A stretch of DNA of 9,371 nt from an uncultured Clostridia bacterium (GTDB taxonomy: Bacteria; Bacillota; Clostridia; Oscillospirales; Acutalibacteraceae): NCBI GenBank assembly GCA_937897215.1, contig CALCBQ010000052.1, forward strand, positions 1-9,371, written 5' to 3'. The notes below the pieces were generated by a model. That model was not told the DNA's origin. It saw nothing but the letters and a program-made list of their open reading frames with translations, and did not search any database. Shown here in pieces: positions 1-6,442 of this stretch. Position 1 is the stretch's first letter; each line of letters starts with the position of its first letter. The translations under genes were made by a program, and so were the position numbers.

Positions 1-659
1 CAGGTGGTATTTACTTCGGCGAAAGAGGTCGCAAAGAAGTTGACGGCAACCCTGCTGCATACGATACTGAAATGTATTCAGTTCCTGAAATTGAGAGAAT
101 TGCAAGAACTGCTTACGAAATGGCTATGAAGCGAAATAAGAAACTTACAAGCGTTGACAAGGCAAACGTGCTTGAAAGTTCTCGTCTTTGGAGAGAAACT
201 GTAATCAAAATGTCTGCTGAATACCCAGAAGTTGAGCTTTCTCACATGTACGTTGACAACTGTGCTATGCAGTTAGTTAGAAACCCAGGGCAATTTGATG
301 TTATTGTTACTTCAAACATTTTTGGGGACATTCTTTCTGACGAGGCATCTATGATTAGTGGTTCAATCGGTATGTTGGCATCTGCATCTTTGGCAACCGG
401 CAAAATGGGGCTTTACGAGCCAATTCACGGCTCTGCACCTGATATTGCAGGTCAACAGAAGGCAAACCCACTTGCAACAATCCTTTCTGCTGCTATGATG
501 TTACAGTATTCATTTGATGAAAAAGAAGCTGCAAAGGCTATTGAAGATGCAGTTGATGAGGCATTAAGAACGGCTCGTACACCTGACATTTATGAAGATG
601 GCTTTAAGAAAGTTACAACAAGTGAAATGGGCGACCTTGTAGTGTCATTGTTGAAATAA
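1..659 (+). CDS. leuB: 3-isopropylmalate dehydrogenase, C-terminal part (5' end outside window)
   Basis: LeuB carries out the NAD-dependent oxidation and decarboxylation of 3-isopropylmalate, the third step of leucine synthesis, in the cytosol. The reading frame is open from base 3, so the first ATG at 72 is internal and the true start lies left of the window. About 218 residues are visible of a family that usually has 350-370. The fragment begins GGIYFGERGR, as expected of the family. DTEMYSVPEIERIAR follows, with the presumed catalytic Tyr at fragment residue 25. Then come DKANVLESSRLWR with the conserved Lys, the family signature around SNIFGDILSDEASMISGS with the metal-binding Asp residues, and YEPIHGSAPDIAG of the NAD pocket. 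Choosing LeuB over isocitrate or tartrate dehydrogenase relies on the GGIYFGERGR and EPIHGSAPDIAG wording. It probably ends a leu operon whose other genes are off the left edge; the phosphatase gene starts two bases after its stop. Confidence 0.95.
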   Translation, partial: GGIYFGERGRKEVDGNPAAYDTEMYSVPEIERIARTAYEMAMKRNKKLTSVDKANVLESSRLWRETVIKMSAEYPEVELSHMYVDNCAMQLVRNPGQFDVIVTSNIFGDILSDEASMISGSIGMLASASLATGKMGLYEPIHGSAPDIAGQQKANPLATILSAAMMLQYSFDEKEAAKAIEDAVDEALRTARTPDIYEDGFKKVTTSEMGDLVVSLLK

Positions 660-661
660 TT

Positions 662-1492
662 ATGAAAACACTTTATATTAGCGATATGGACGGTACTCTT
701 TTACAGAACAATGGTAAAATGAGTGAATTCACAAAAGAAAAACTGAATGATTTTTATAAAAAGGGTATCCCCTTTTCTGTGGCTACTGCTCGCAGTATGG
801 TTAGCGCTACTCCACTTTTAGAGGGTGTGCATTTTGCTGCCCCCATTGTGCTTATGAATGGTGTTTTTGTGTATGATACTGAAACAAAAAAAGCAGTTAA
901 ACACCACGAAATTGAACACTCTGCACTACAAAAAATTCTTGATTGCTTTTATGAGAAAAATCTTCATCCATTTATGTTTTTATATAGTGATGATTACAAG
1001 CTGTCAATCAAATACACCGAGTTTGACAACGATGGTATGAAAGAATTTTACAATATGCGAGTTGATATGTTAGAGGGTAGATTTACACAAACCGACGATT
1101 TGACCAACATAGAAAAAGGGCAACACCCCGTGTATGTTAACTACTACGCGTTGCCCCAATATCTTGATGAAGTTGTTGAGAAACTTAAATCAATACCCCA
1201 GATTGATTTTGCATATTATAAAGACTCGTATTCTGACGACTGGCTTGTTGAGATTTATGCAAACACAGCGTCAAAAGCAAATGGGGCTCGCGAGGTTGCA
1301 GAAATTGTTGGTGCAGAAAGTATTACCGCTTTCGGCGATAACCTTAACGATTTGGTAATGCTCGGTGGTGCAGACACGGCTGTTGCAGTGGAAAACGCTG
1401 TGTCAGAAGTTAAAGTAATTGCAGATGTAATAATCGGCACAAATACTGACGATAGTGTTGTAAAGTATATTATAGAAAAAGAACGCTTGTAA
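662..1492 (+). CDS. HAD-superfamily phosphatase, Cof/YidA type (IIB cap)
   Basis: A 276-residue cytosolic hydrolase that probably removes phosphate from sugar phosphates or similar small metabolites; the substrate cannot be told from sequence. All four HAD motifs are visible: motif I DMDGT with nucleophile Asp8 and acid/base Asp10, motif II around Thr42 in SVATARS, motif III Lys205 in NTASKANGAR, and motif IV GDNLND at 225-230 with the Mg-binding Asp residues. The region between about 85 and 195 is the C2B cap typical of Cof proteins, and the C-terminal AVAVENAVSEVK is characteristic of the family. The length is normal. The ATG lies two bases after the leuB stop and has no clear SD sequence, so translation probably depends on coupling to leuB. 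The stop codon sits inside the terminator hairpin at 1480-1507. Confidence 0.9.
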   Translation: MKTLYISDMDGTLLQNNGKMSEFTKEKLNDFYKKGIPFSVATARSMVSATPLLEGVHFAAPIVLMNGVFVYDTETKKAVKHHEIEHSALQKILDCFYEKNLHPFMFLYSDDYKLSIKYTEFDNDGMKEFYNMRVDMLEGRFTQTDDLTNIEKGQHPVYVNYYALPQYLDEVVEKLKSIPQIDFAYYKDSYSDDWLVEIYANTASKANGAREVAEIVGAESITAFGDNLNDLVMLGGADTAVAVENAVSEVKVIADVIIGTNTDDSVVKYIIEKERL

Positions 1493-1515
1493 TTTTACAA
1501 GCGTTCTAATTTTTT
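1480..1515. terminator. bidirectional intrinsic terminator between convergent genes
   Basis: The left arm AGAACGCTTGTAA (1480-1492) is perfectly complementary to TTACAAGCGTTCT (1495-1507). The last A-T pairs probably open to form the loop. A T run follows at 1510-1515 on the plus strand. On the minus strand the hairpin is followed by five T (complement of 1476-1480), so it can also terminate the LRR-dockerin gene, which stops 13 bases before it. The TAA of the phosphatase gene is at 1490-1492, within the stem. Confidence 0.85.
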
Positions 1516-1519
1516 GCTT

Positions 1520-2920
1520 TTATATAATTGCAACTAATCCGTTTAAGGCTAAATCAAGATATAGGGCATCAAAACTATCAACTGCACCGTCATAGTTCAA
1601 ATCACAACGGTCAAACATATAAACATCAGCAATTTCTGCCGTCGTAGAGGCAATTTTCACAAGCAGTGCGTAATCGTCTGCATTAACTTCGCCGTTGCCG
1701 TCTGCATCGCCTTTTATGGTTGATGGACCACTGCCATTAATAAACAAATCAAGAATAATTACATCAAGTCCGTCAATAGTGCCGTCTTCATTCATATCCC
1801 CCGCAAGAGTGATTGTGAATGTAGGCATTTTTTCCACAAGGGCAATTTCGCAAAGGATTTTATAGTCTTCACTATCAAGTTTGCCGTTAAAATCCACATC
1901 GCCTTTTGTAAAGTTTTCAAGGTCTATGAATTTAATGTTGTTCTCCTTAGCAAACGAATGTGCAACCGTATCAGCAAAGCCATAAATCGTAATATTTTCT
2001 GCATTTGAAACAGCATCAGGGTAAATCTTTGTTACAGAACTTGGAATTACCACATTCTTACACTTTATAGCGCCACTTACAATCTGTGTTGTGCCGTCTT
2101 TCACAATAATTTCATCGCCATTTGCAACCACAAGACGAGTTCCCATATAAAGGGATTCGTTATCCCAATTTTTAGGATTATTATAAAATCCCGTATTGAT
2201 AAACGAGGTTGAATGAATTTCTGTGGTTTCTGAAAAATCGAAAACCCCAAGGGACTCACAACCATCAAAAGCATATTGACCGATTGCAAGCAAAGAGCGT
2301 GGGAATGTGATTTCTTTTGCATTTTCGCACCCTGCAAAAGCGTAATCTGCCACTACTGTTGTGCCGTCTTTAATGTGATAAACGCCCTCGTATTCACAAT
2401 GTATAAGAGCGGTGCCTAAATACAGATATTCAAGCACGGGGGCTAAAATATCTTCCCATTGCACTGTATCTTGCACACCTGACCCGCCAACGCTTACATT
2501 ACCGCCACTTGTGTTATCTCGTTTAAGTTTCCAGTTATTTTTATTGTTATAAAAAGCGGTATTATAAATAGCATTTTTACCGATATGAGTTACAGTTGCA
2601 GGCAGAGAAATTGTTGCAAGAGAAGTACAATTTTCGAATGCGCTTGTGCCTATATCTTCAACGCCCTCACTGATTGTTACGCTTTTAAGATTTTCATTAT
2701 CTTTGAAAGCATTATCATTTATTTTTACAACGGCTTTACCGTCGATTTCGGCAGGAATTGTAAGTTGAGTACTTGTTCCGTTATAGCCTGTAATCACGAT
2801 TTTTTCATTTTGGATTTCATAAGAATAATCGCCATAAGTCAATGCAAAAGACGGTAAATTAAATGAAAATGCGCATAAAAGCATTACAATAGAAAGAAAA
2901 ACTGATATTGATTTTTTCAT
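1520..2920 (-). CDS. secreted BspA-like leucine-rich-repeat protein with two dockerin-like modules
   Basis: A 466-residue exported protein with no recognisable enzyme domain, so probably a binding or scaffold-attached surface protein. Residues 1-26 are a signal peptide: KK, a hydrophobic core, then cleavage near SFA. Residues 60-120 and 180-325 hold LRR_5-type repeats such as NAFKDNENLKSVTI, SAFENCTSLATISLP and YAFDGCESL. The segment NTAFYNNKNNW (120-130) recurs as NTGFYNNPKNW (242-252), suggesting internal duplication. A Gly/Ser-rich stretch at 137-148 interrupts the repeats. The C-terminus carries four EF-hand-like dockerin loops starting at Asp341, Asp375, Asp405 and Asp440. Each has acidic or Asn residues at loop positions 1, 3, 5, 9 and 12, and together they form two modules. 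Dockerins bind cohesins in cellulosome-like assemblies; no cohesin is in the window. A GAAAGGA site (2931-2937) precedes the ATG. Domain calls are strong; partner and role are unknown. Confidence 0.88.
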   Translation of the reverse strand: MKKSISVFLSIVMLLCAFSFNLPSFALTYGDYSYEIQNEKIVITGYNGTSTQLTIPAEIDGKAVVKINDNAFKDNENLKSVTISEGVEDIGTSAFENCTSLATISLPATVTHIGKNAIYNTAFYNNKNNWKLKRDNTSGGNVSVGGSGVQDTVQWEDILAPVLEYLYLGTALIHCEYEGVYHIKDGTTVVADYAFAGCENAKEITFPRSLLAIGQYAFDGCESLGVFDFSETTEIHSTSFINTGFYNNPKNWDNESLYMGTRLVVANGDEIIVKDGTTQIVSGAIKCKNVVIPSSVTKIYPDAVSNAENITIYGFADTVAHSFAKENNIKFIDLENFTKGDVDFNGKLDSEDYKILCEIALVEKMPTFTITLAGDMNEDGTIDGLDVIILDLFINGSGPSTIKGDADGNGEVNADDYALLVKIASTTAEIADVYMFDRCDLNYDGAVDSFDALYLDLALNGLVAII

Positions 2921-2951
2921 TTCTGCACCGTCCTTTCATAATTATATGAGT

Positions 2952-2980
2952 ATTTTAACATTATTACAATATTTTTGCAA
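2952..2980 (-). promoter_or_regulatory. candidate sigma-A promoter of the LRR-dockerin gene
   Basis: On the minus strand, TTGCAA (2975-2980) and TAAAAT (2952-2957) are separated by 17 bases. This would start RNA near 2945 and leave the SD site GAAAGGA (2931-2937) in the leader. A second pair, TTGTAA (2964-2969) and TATAAT (2941-2946), also with 17 bases between, matches the -10 consensus better. It would start RNA near 2934, inside the SD site, so it is less likely to drive translation. Confidence 0.5.
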
Positions 2981-3012
2981 GGAATAAAAGTAATTAGATA
3001 AAATTGAGTTTA

Positions 3013-3041
3013 TTGACTAACGAATGTATTTATGATATATT
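3013..3041 (+). promoter_or_regulatory. sigma-A-type promoter of the lipoprotein hydrolase gene
   Basis: TTGACT (3013-3018) and TATATT (3036-3041) are separated by 17 bases, and a TG one base before the -10 (3033-3034) makes it an extended -10. The predicted RNA start near 3048 leaves a very short leader that begins about at the SD sequence AGAGGTG (3048-3054), six bases before the ATG at 3060. Confidence 0.6.
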
Positions 3042-3059
3042 TCATACAGAGGTGTTATT

Positions 3060-4016
3060 ATGAAAAGGTTTATTGCATTAGTTTTGTGCTTTGTTCTGTT
3101 GATTTCTGCGGTTGGATGCGGTCAGAAAGAGCCGACAGACAACAACACTACAACTACAACTGAAGAAAATGGTTTGTGGGATGATAATCAAGACTCAACT
3201 ACAACACAAAATTCAACAGAAACTACTACAAAAAAAGAAACTACAACCAAAAAAGAAACAACTACAAAGAAGGAAACAACTACTAAAAAACCGGTTGATA
3301 CAGGTATAAAGTCAATTAAAACAAAGGATTATGAAACATCATCTGCAACGCAGACGGTTTATTACCCTGACAATATTGGCGTTGTTTCAAAGCCATACCC
3401 TGTAATTGCATGGGCTAACGGCACAATGGTTACTGCTGGATTTTATGACAAATTGCTTGTTGAAATTGCTAAAGGTGGTTACATAGTTGTTGCTTGTGAT
3501 GAGTCAATGTCGGCAGACGGCAAGGCTCAGATTGCATCTATTGACTTTATTTTAGAAAAGAATAACGATAAAAACGATATTTTCTATAACAAGATTGATA
3601 CAAATAAAATCGGCGTAATTGGTCATTCACAAGGCGGCAGAAGCTCAGTAAACGCGGCAGTTGCGGATTCAAGAATCGACTGTGTAATTTCGCTTGCCGG
3701 TAGCAATTTTGATTACGAGGTTGAGGGACTTAACAAACCCACTTTCTTTATTGCAGGCACAAATGATATGATTGTTAGCCCATCACAATGGATTGAGCCG
3801 GCTTACGAAATTGCAGAAGGTCCAACAGTTTATGCATCACTTAACCAGGCAATTCACACCACTTGCAGTACTAATCCTGAAAAATATTCAGGTTATATTC
3901 TTGATTGGTTTGATAGTTGGCTTAAAAATGATTCAAGTGCTCTTAATACATTCAAAAACGGTGGTAAGTTATCAAAAGACAGTGCTTGGGTAGATTTTAA
4001 GTGTAAGAATATATAA
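3060..4016 (+). CDS. lipoprotein alpha/beta hydrolase, cutinase/PETase-like
   Basis: A 318-residue protein predicted to be lipid-anchored outside the membrane. Residues 1-20 form a lipoprotein signal with a lipobox-like A-V-G-C and Cys20 as the acylated residue. A Thr/Lys/Glu-rich linker (about 30-78) follows, including four ETTTKK units, and would hold the enzyme away from the membrane. Residues 85-318 are an alpha/beta hydrolase with nucleophile Ser190 in GHSQGG, acid Asp236 in AGTNDMIV and His266 in AIHTTC. The oxyanion region is probably near AWANGT (117-122). From memory of Ideonella PETase, order and wording correspond: KIDTNKIGVIGHSQGG to its KVDTARMGVMGWSMGG, PTFFIAGTND to PTLIFACEND, and a C-terminal WFDSWLKND to WMKRFMDND. 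It is therefore probably an esterase of the dienelactone-hydrolase/cutinase-like group. The natural substrate is unknown; plant or dietary esters are more likely than plastic. It is transcribed divergently from the LRR-dockerin gene and followed by a strong terminator. Confidence 0.82.
   Translation: MKRFIALVLCFVLLISAVGCGQKEPTDNNTTTTTEENGLWDDNQDSTTTQNSTETTTKKETTTKKETTTKKETTTKKPVDTGIKSIKTKDYETSSATQTVYYPDNIGVVSKPYPVIAWANGTMVTAGFYDKLLVEIAKGGYIVVACDESMSADGKAQIASIDFILEKNNDKNDIFYNKIDTNKIGVIGHSQGGRSSVNAAVADSRIDCVISLAGSNFDYEVEGLNKPTFFIAGTNDMIVSPSQWIEPAYEIAEGPTVYASLNQAIHTTCSTNPEKYSGYILDWFDSWLKNDSSALNTFKNGGKLSKDSAWVDFKCKNI
3219..3290 (+). repeat. four tandem 18-bp units encoding ETTTKK
   Basis: Four consecutive 18-base units of the form GAAACnACnACnAArAAr encode ETTTKK at residues 54-77 of the hydrolase linker. 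The units differ mainly at third codon positions, so the array is not freshly duplicated. The unit is a multiple of three, so gain or loss of a unit would change linker length without a frameshift. Confidence 0.85.
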
Positions 4017-4020
4017 AGAT

Positions 4021-4052
4021 AAGGGACTTCGTTTGAAGTCCCTTTAATTTTT
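4021..4052 (+). terminator. intrinsic terminator of the hydrolase gene
   Basis: A 10-bp perfect stem, AAGGGACTTC (4021-4030) with GAAGTCCCTT (4035-4044), closed by a GTTT loop. TAATTTTT follows, with a T run at 4048-4052. It begins four bases after the hydrolase stop. The minus-strand side has only a weak T run, so termination of the opposite operon here would be poor. Confidence 0.9.
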
Positions 4053-4053
4053 G

Positions 4054-4248
4054 TCGATATGCAATCTTCAATTGCTCGATATTTTTACTACGCAAAATCG
4101 ATATGTTTTCGTAATACTCAAACTCGATATGATATAAATCCTCGTTCACGAAGTGAACATATCCGAGTGCTTTAGCACATATCGAACGCACCAGCGTATA
4201 TCGAAAATCCGTACGGATTTATATCGATGCAAAATCAAAGATTTTGCA
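4054..4248. repeat. nested inverted-repeat array of TCGATAT/ATATCGA words with interposed hairpins
   Basis: TCGATAT occurs at 4054-4060, 4076-4082, 4098-4104 and 4124-4130. Its mirror ATATCGA occurs at 4179-4185, 4198-4204 and 4221-4227, with a fourth copy at 4159-4166 carrying one extra C. Hairpins between words on the left are GCAAT/ATTGC (4061-4075), ATTTT/AAAAT (4081-4098) and a weak GTTT/AAAC (4105-4123). The centre is GTTCAC/GTGAAC (4144-4158). On the right are GTGC/GCAC (4167-4178), ACGC/GCGT (4186-4197), the perfect palindrome AAATCCGTACGGATTT (4205-4220) and TGCAAAATC/GATTTTGCA (4228-4248). GATATAAATCC (4131-4141) is also complementary to GGATTTATATC (4215-4225). I see no convincing gene here. 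The last hairpin lies three bases past the stop of the HEYGH gene and may protect or end that transcript, though it lacks a T run. Confidence 0.8.
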
Positions 4249-4251
4249 ACT

Positions 4252-4728
4252 TTATACTCTTTTCATTTTTGAGAATTTTTCGCCCCAAGAGTTTGCCCAA
4301 CTCTCACAATAAAGCTTATAATATGAAACATTATTCTTTTCGCGGTATTTTGCGAAGCAGTTGCACCAGATAACTGACGGAATTGCAACAACAGGGTAAT
4401 AAAGAGGTCCTAAAAGTAAGCATTGCCAGGTGTGGCCGTATTCGTGGATTCTTGTGTTATATGTCCACTCTTTATTTGGATGGTCTTTTCGCATAAATAT
4501 AAATGTACCCATTGAAAGACCGCCTTGATTCCAAGGCATATAAACAATATTTGCATAGCCGAATTTCTGATGGTCATATCCTAACACCTTTGTACAGATA
4601 AGATATGCAATACCACCTACAATATTTACTGAAAATCCCCAAGTCCATTGAACAACATAAAAGAAAATATCAAACAACTTACTTCTTTTATATGTTGGTG
4701 CAGTTTGATTTATATCAATATTACTCAT
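4252..4728 (-). CDS. small membrane protein with HEYGH zinc-protease-like motif, function unknown
   Basis: A 158-residue protein I cannot assign to a named family. Hydrophobic segments at about 19-47 and 103-122 suggest a membrane protein with two, perhaps three, membrane passes. HEYGHTWQ (95-102) matches the HExxH zinc site of metalloproteases. Glu142 in CESWAN could be a third ligand, as in gluzincins, but the M50/site-2-protease signature is absent and activity is unproven. HEYGH followed by a GPLYYPVVAIPS-type helix resembles, from memory, small uncharacterised clostridial membrane proteins and parts of some Rhs-type proteins. The ATG is preceded by AGGGGAG (complement of 4735-4741), which overlaps the stop of the symporter gene. 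The two genes are 11 bp apart and surely share a transcript. The C-terminus is followed directly by the hairpin array. Confidence 0.75.
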   Translation of the reverse strand: MSNIDINQTAPTYKRSKLFDIFFYVVQWTWGFSVNIVGGIAYLICTKVLGYDHQKFGYANIVYMPWNQGGLSMGTFIFMRKDHPNKEWTYNTRIHEYGHTWQCLLLGPLYYPVVAIPSVIWCNCFAKYREKNNVSYYKLYCESWANSWGEKFSKMKRV

Positions 4729-4739
4729 AGTTATCTCCC

Positions 4740-6392
4740 CTATTCTGCTTTCGCCATTAACTCTTTTTTAAGCAATTCTGCTTCTACGAGAATAATATAA
4801 TTTCCGTTTTCGTCTTTATCGAGTGTATGACCCTCTGTTTCATCATTATCACGACCGAGCCAAGTATCTTCTAACTTATGACCTGTAAGCACATAGCAAC
4901 GGTCTTTTTCTTCATCAGTAAGAGTAACACTGCCATATTTATGCTTTGTAGCAATAGCGGCACGAATCATTGTGTGGTCGTCTTTTGTCATTTTAAAGTT
5001 TCTTAAAAGAATGTAAGAAACAAGTGCGCAAATCATAGGAATTACTGCAACACAAAGTCGAATACCGAAAATTGCAGAGTCAGGTTGCTCAACAAATTCA
5101 GTTGCCTCATTATTTGTATCAAGACCAAATCCACCAAGAATAAGTGTAACAATAAATGTGTTAATACCACCTGTAACCTGTTTTACCATTGTATTGCAAG
5201 TTGACACAACGCCTTCACGACGACGACCTGTAATCAATTCGTCAACGTCAGTTAAGTCTGGGAAAACATTGTTACAAACAAAGCCTATTCCACTCATACC
5301 GAATGGGTAGAAAACAACACCCATAAGCATTAAAACAAGCATAAATATTGATTTTGGTGTATCTGGTTTACTTGCTGTAACAACAAGTGCAATTCCAAGA
5401 CCTAAAATCATAAATGGAGTTACAATCTGACCACATTTTTTCTTGCCGTGCTTCATTGTAAGGGCATAGTTGAGTGGGAATGCTGCTGACTCGAAAATAC
5501 CTGCAAAAGTGTTGAACAATGGGTAAAATCTATACATATTTGCAAGGAATGTTACGTAATAGATGTATGAAGTTGAGTAAAAGCTTCTTGCAGTTTCCCA
5601 GAAGAAACTAATGCCGAAATATTGTCTGAAAGACTTGCTTTTAAATACAAGCACATACTCTTTAAGTGCAGATTTCAAATCAAGCGGCTCATTCTTCATA
5701 TCAAGTGAACTTGGCTCTTTAACGAGTTTGAATGTGCCGTAAATTGAAATGCTATACATAGTTGCAAGAATTATACCTGCAACAAAGAATGGCATTTTTG
5801 CATCTCTGTTAAGTCCGTCAGAAAATCCGAATACTGAAAGTAAAATAAGCAAAATAATATATGACGGAATCATACCACAAGAGTTAAAAATGTAACTTAC
5901 TGATGTGTATTGTGTACGCTTATTGTATTCAGGTGCAAGTTCCGGAAGCATTGCAGTATGTGGCACTGCAATAATTGTATATGCTGTTTTGTAAAGCACA
6001 TAAGCAAACACAAAGTATGCAACCGTCATATAGGGATGCTTTTCGCCATCAAGTCCGAAAGAATTCCAAAGCATTATGTATGAAACAAATACAAATGGAA
6101 TACCCCATTTTAAGTATGCACGATGTCTGCCATACTTTGAGCGTGTTCGGTCAGTAATAATACCCATAATCGGGTCGTTGATACCGTCCCACACAACTGC
6201 AATCATAGTTATAAAGCCTGCATAACGAATATCAAGTCCTACTACGCGAGTAAGGAATATACTGAAATACATACTGATTATGTAACCGCCACCACCAATA
6301 AAAATATTGGTAAAGCAGTAGTATATCATAGGCAGTACTGTATCTTTGAATGTACCCTCAATGCCTATGGCTTTTTTGAATTTTTCGCCCAT
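4740..6392 (-). CDS. GPH-family (MelB-like) sugar:cation symporter
   Basis: A 550-residue MFS transporter of the glycoside-pentoside-hexuronide:cation symporter family, expected to import a glycoside or oligosaccharide with Na+ or H+ across the cytoplasmic membrane. The diagnostic N-half motif is WDGINDPIMGIITDRTRSKYGRHR region (68-91). Asp69 and Asp73 correspond by pattern to the cation-site Asp residues of MelB. The C-half motif FPDLTDVDELITGRRREGV (377-395) is also family-typical. About twelve hydrophobic segments run from roughly 20 to 465. A hydrophilic tail of some 80 residues (468-550) is longer than in MelB itself. The substrate cannot be read from sequence, and no glycosidase lies next to it. 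A TAGGATG site upstream of the ATG gives acceptable SD spacing. It is first in a two-gene operon with the HEYGH protein. Confidence 0.88.
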   Translation of the reverse strand: MGEKFKKAIGIEGTFKDTVLPMIYYCFTNIFIGGGGYIISMYFSIFLTRVVGLDIRYAGFITMIAVVWDGINDPIMGIITDRTRSKYGRHRAYLKWGIPFVFVSYIMLWNSFGLDGEKHPYMTVAYFVFAYVLYKTAYTIIAVPHTAMLPELAPEYNKRTQYTSVSYIFNSCGMIPSYIILLILLSVFGFSDGLNRDAKMPFFVAGIILATMYSISIYGTFKLVKEPSSLDMKNEPLDLKSALKEYVLVFKSKSFRQYFGISFFWETARSFYSTSYIYYVTFLANMYRFYPLFNTFAGIFESAAFPLNYALTMKHGKKKCGQIVTPFMILGLGIALVVTASKPDTPKSIFMLVLMLMGVVFYPFGMSGIGFVCNNVFPDLTDVDELITGRRREGVVSTCNTMVKQVTGGINTFIVTLILGGFGLDTNNEATEFVEQPDSAIFGIRLCVAVIPMICALVSYILLRNFKMTKDDHTMIRAAIATKHKYGSVTLTDEEKDRCYVLTGHKLEDTWLGRDNDETEGHTLDKDENGNYIILVEAELLKKELMAKAE

Positions 6393-6413
6393 AGTATCAT
6401 CCTATCACGTTTA

Positions 6414-6442
6414 ATAATATTAACATTGGACCCCTCAGTCAT
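6414..6442 (-). promoter_or_regulatory. possible promoter of the symporter operon
   Basis: On the minus strand, ATGACT (6437-6442) and TATTAT (6414-6419) are separated by 17 bases, placing the RNA start near 6407, upstream of the SD site. The -35 matches the consensus at only four of six bases and falls inside the arm of the intergenic repeat, so the call is weak. Read-through from the lipid kinase gene is the alternative. Confidence 0.3.

Noticed and set aside
72..659. leuB as a complete gene starting at base 72
   Set aside because: Upstream codons 3-71 encode conserved LeuB residues (GGIYFGERGR), so the ATG at 72 is internal and the gene is cut by the window edge.
2585..2857. 90-residue plus-strand frame opposite the LRR gene
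   Set aside because: It is antisense to the LRR coding region, with composition explained by the repeat-rich gene on the other strand and no SD site.
3997..4191. 64-residue minus-strand reading frame
   Set aside because: It runs through the hydrolase terminator and the hairpin array, overlaps the end of the hydrolase gene, and has no SD site or family resemblance. The frame is a by-product of the repeat.
4054..4248. CRISPR array
   Set aside because: The repeated word is only seven bases, reverses orientation half way, and the gaps are self-complementary hairpins. CRISPR repeats are longer, in one orientation, with unique non-palindromic spacers.
4252..4728. Site-2 protease (M50) or toxin assignment for the HEYGH protein
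   Set aside because: The second M50 motif is not visible, and nothing else in the window looks like a toxin, immunity protein or Rhs core. Only the HExxH motif is supported.
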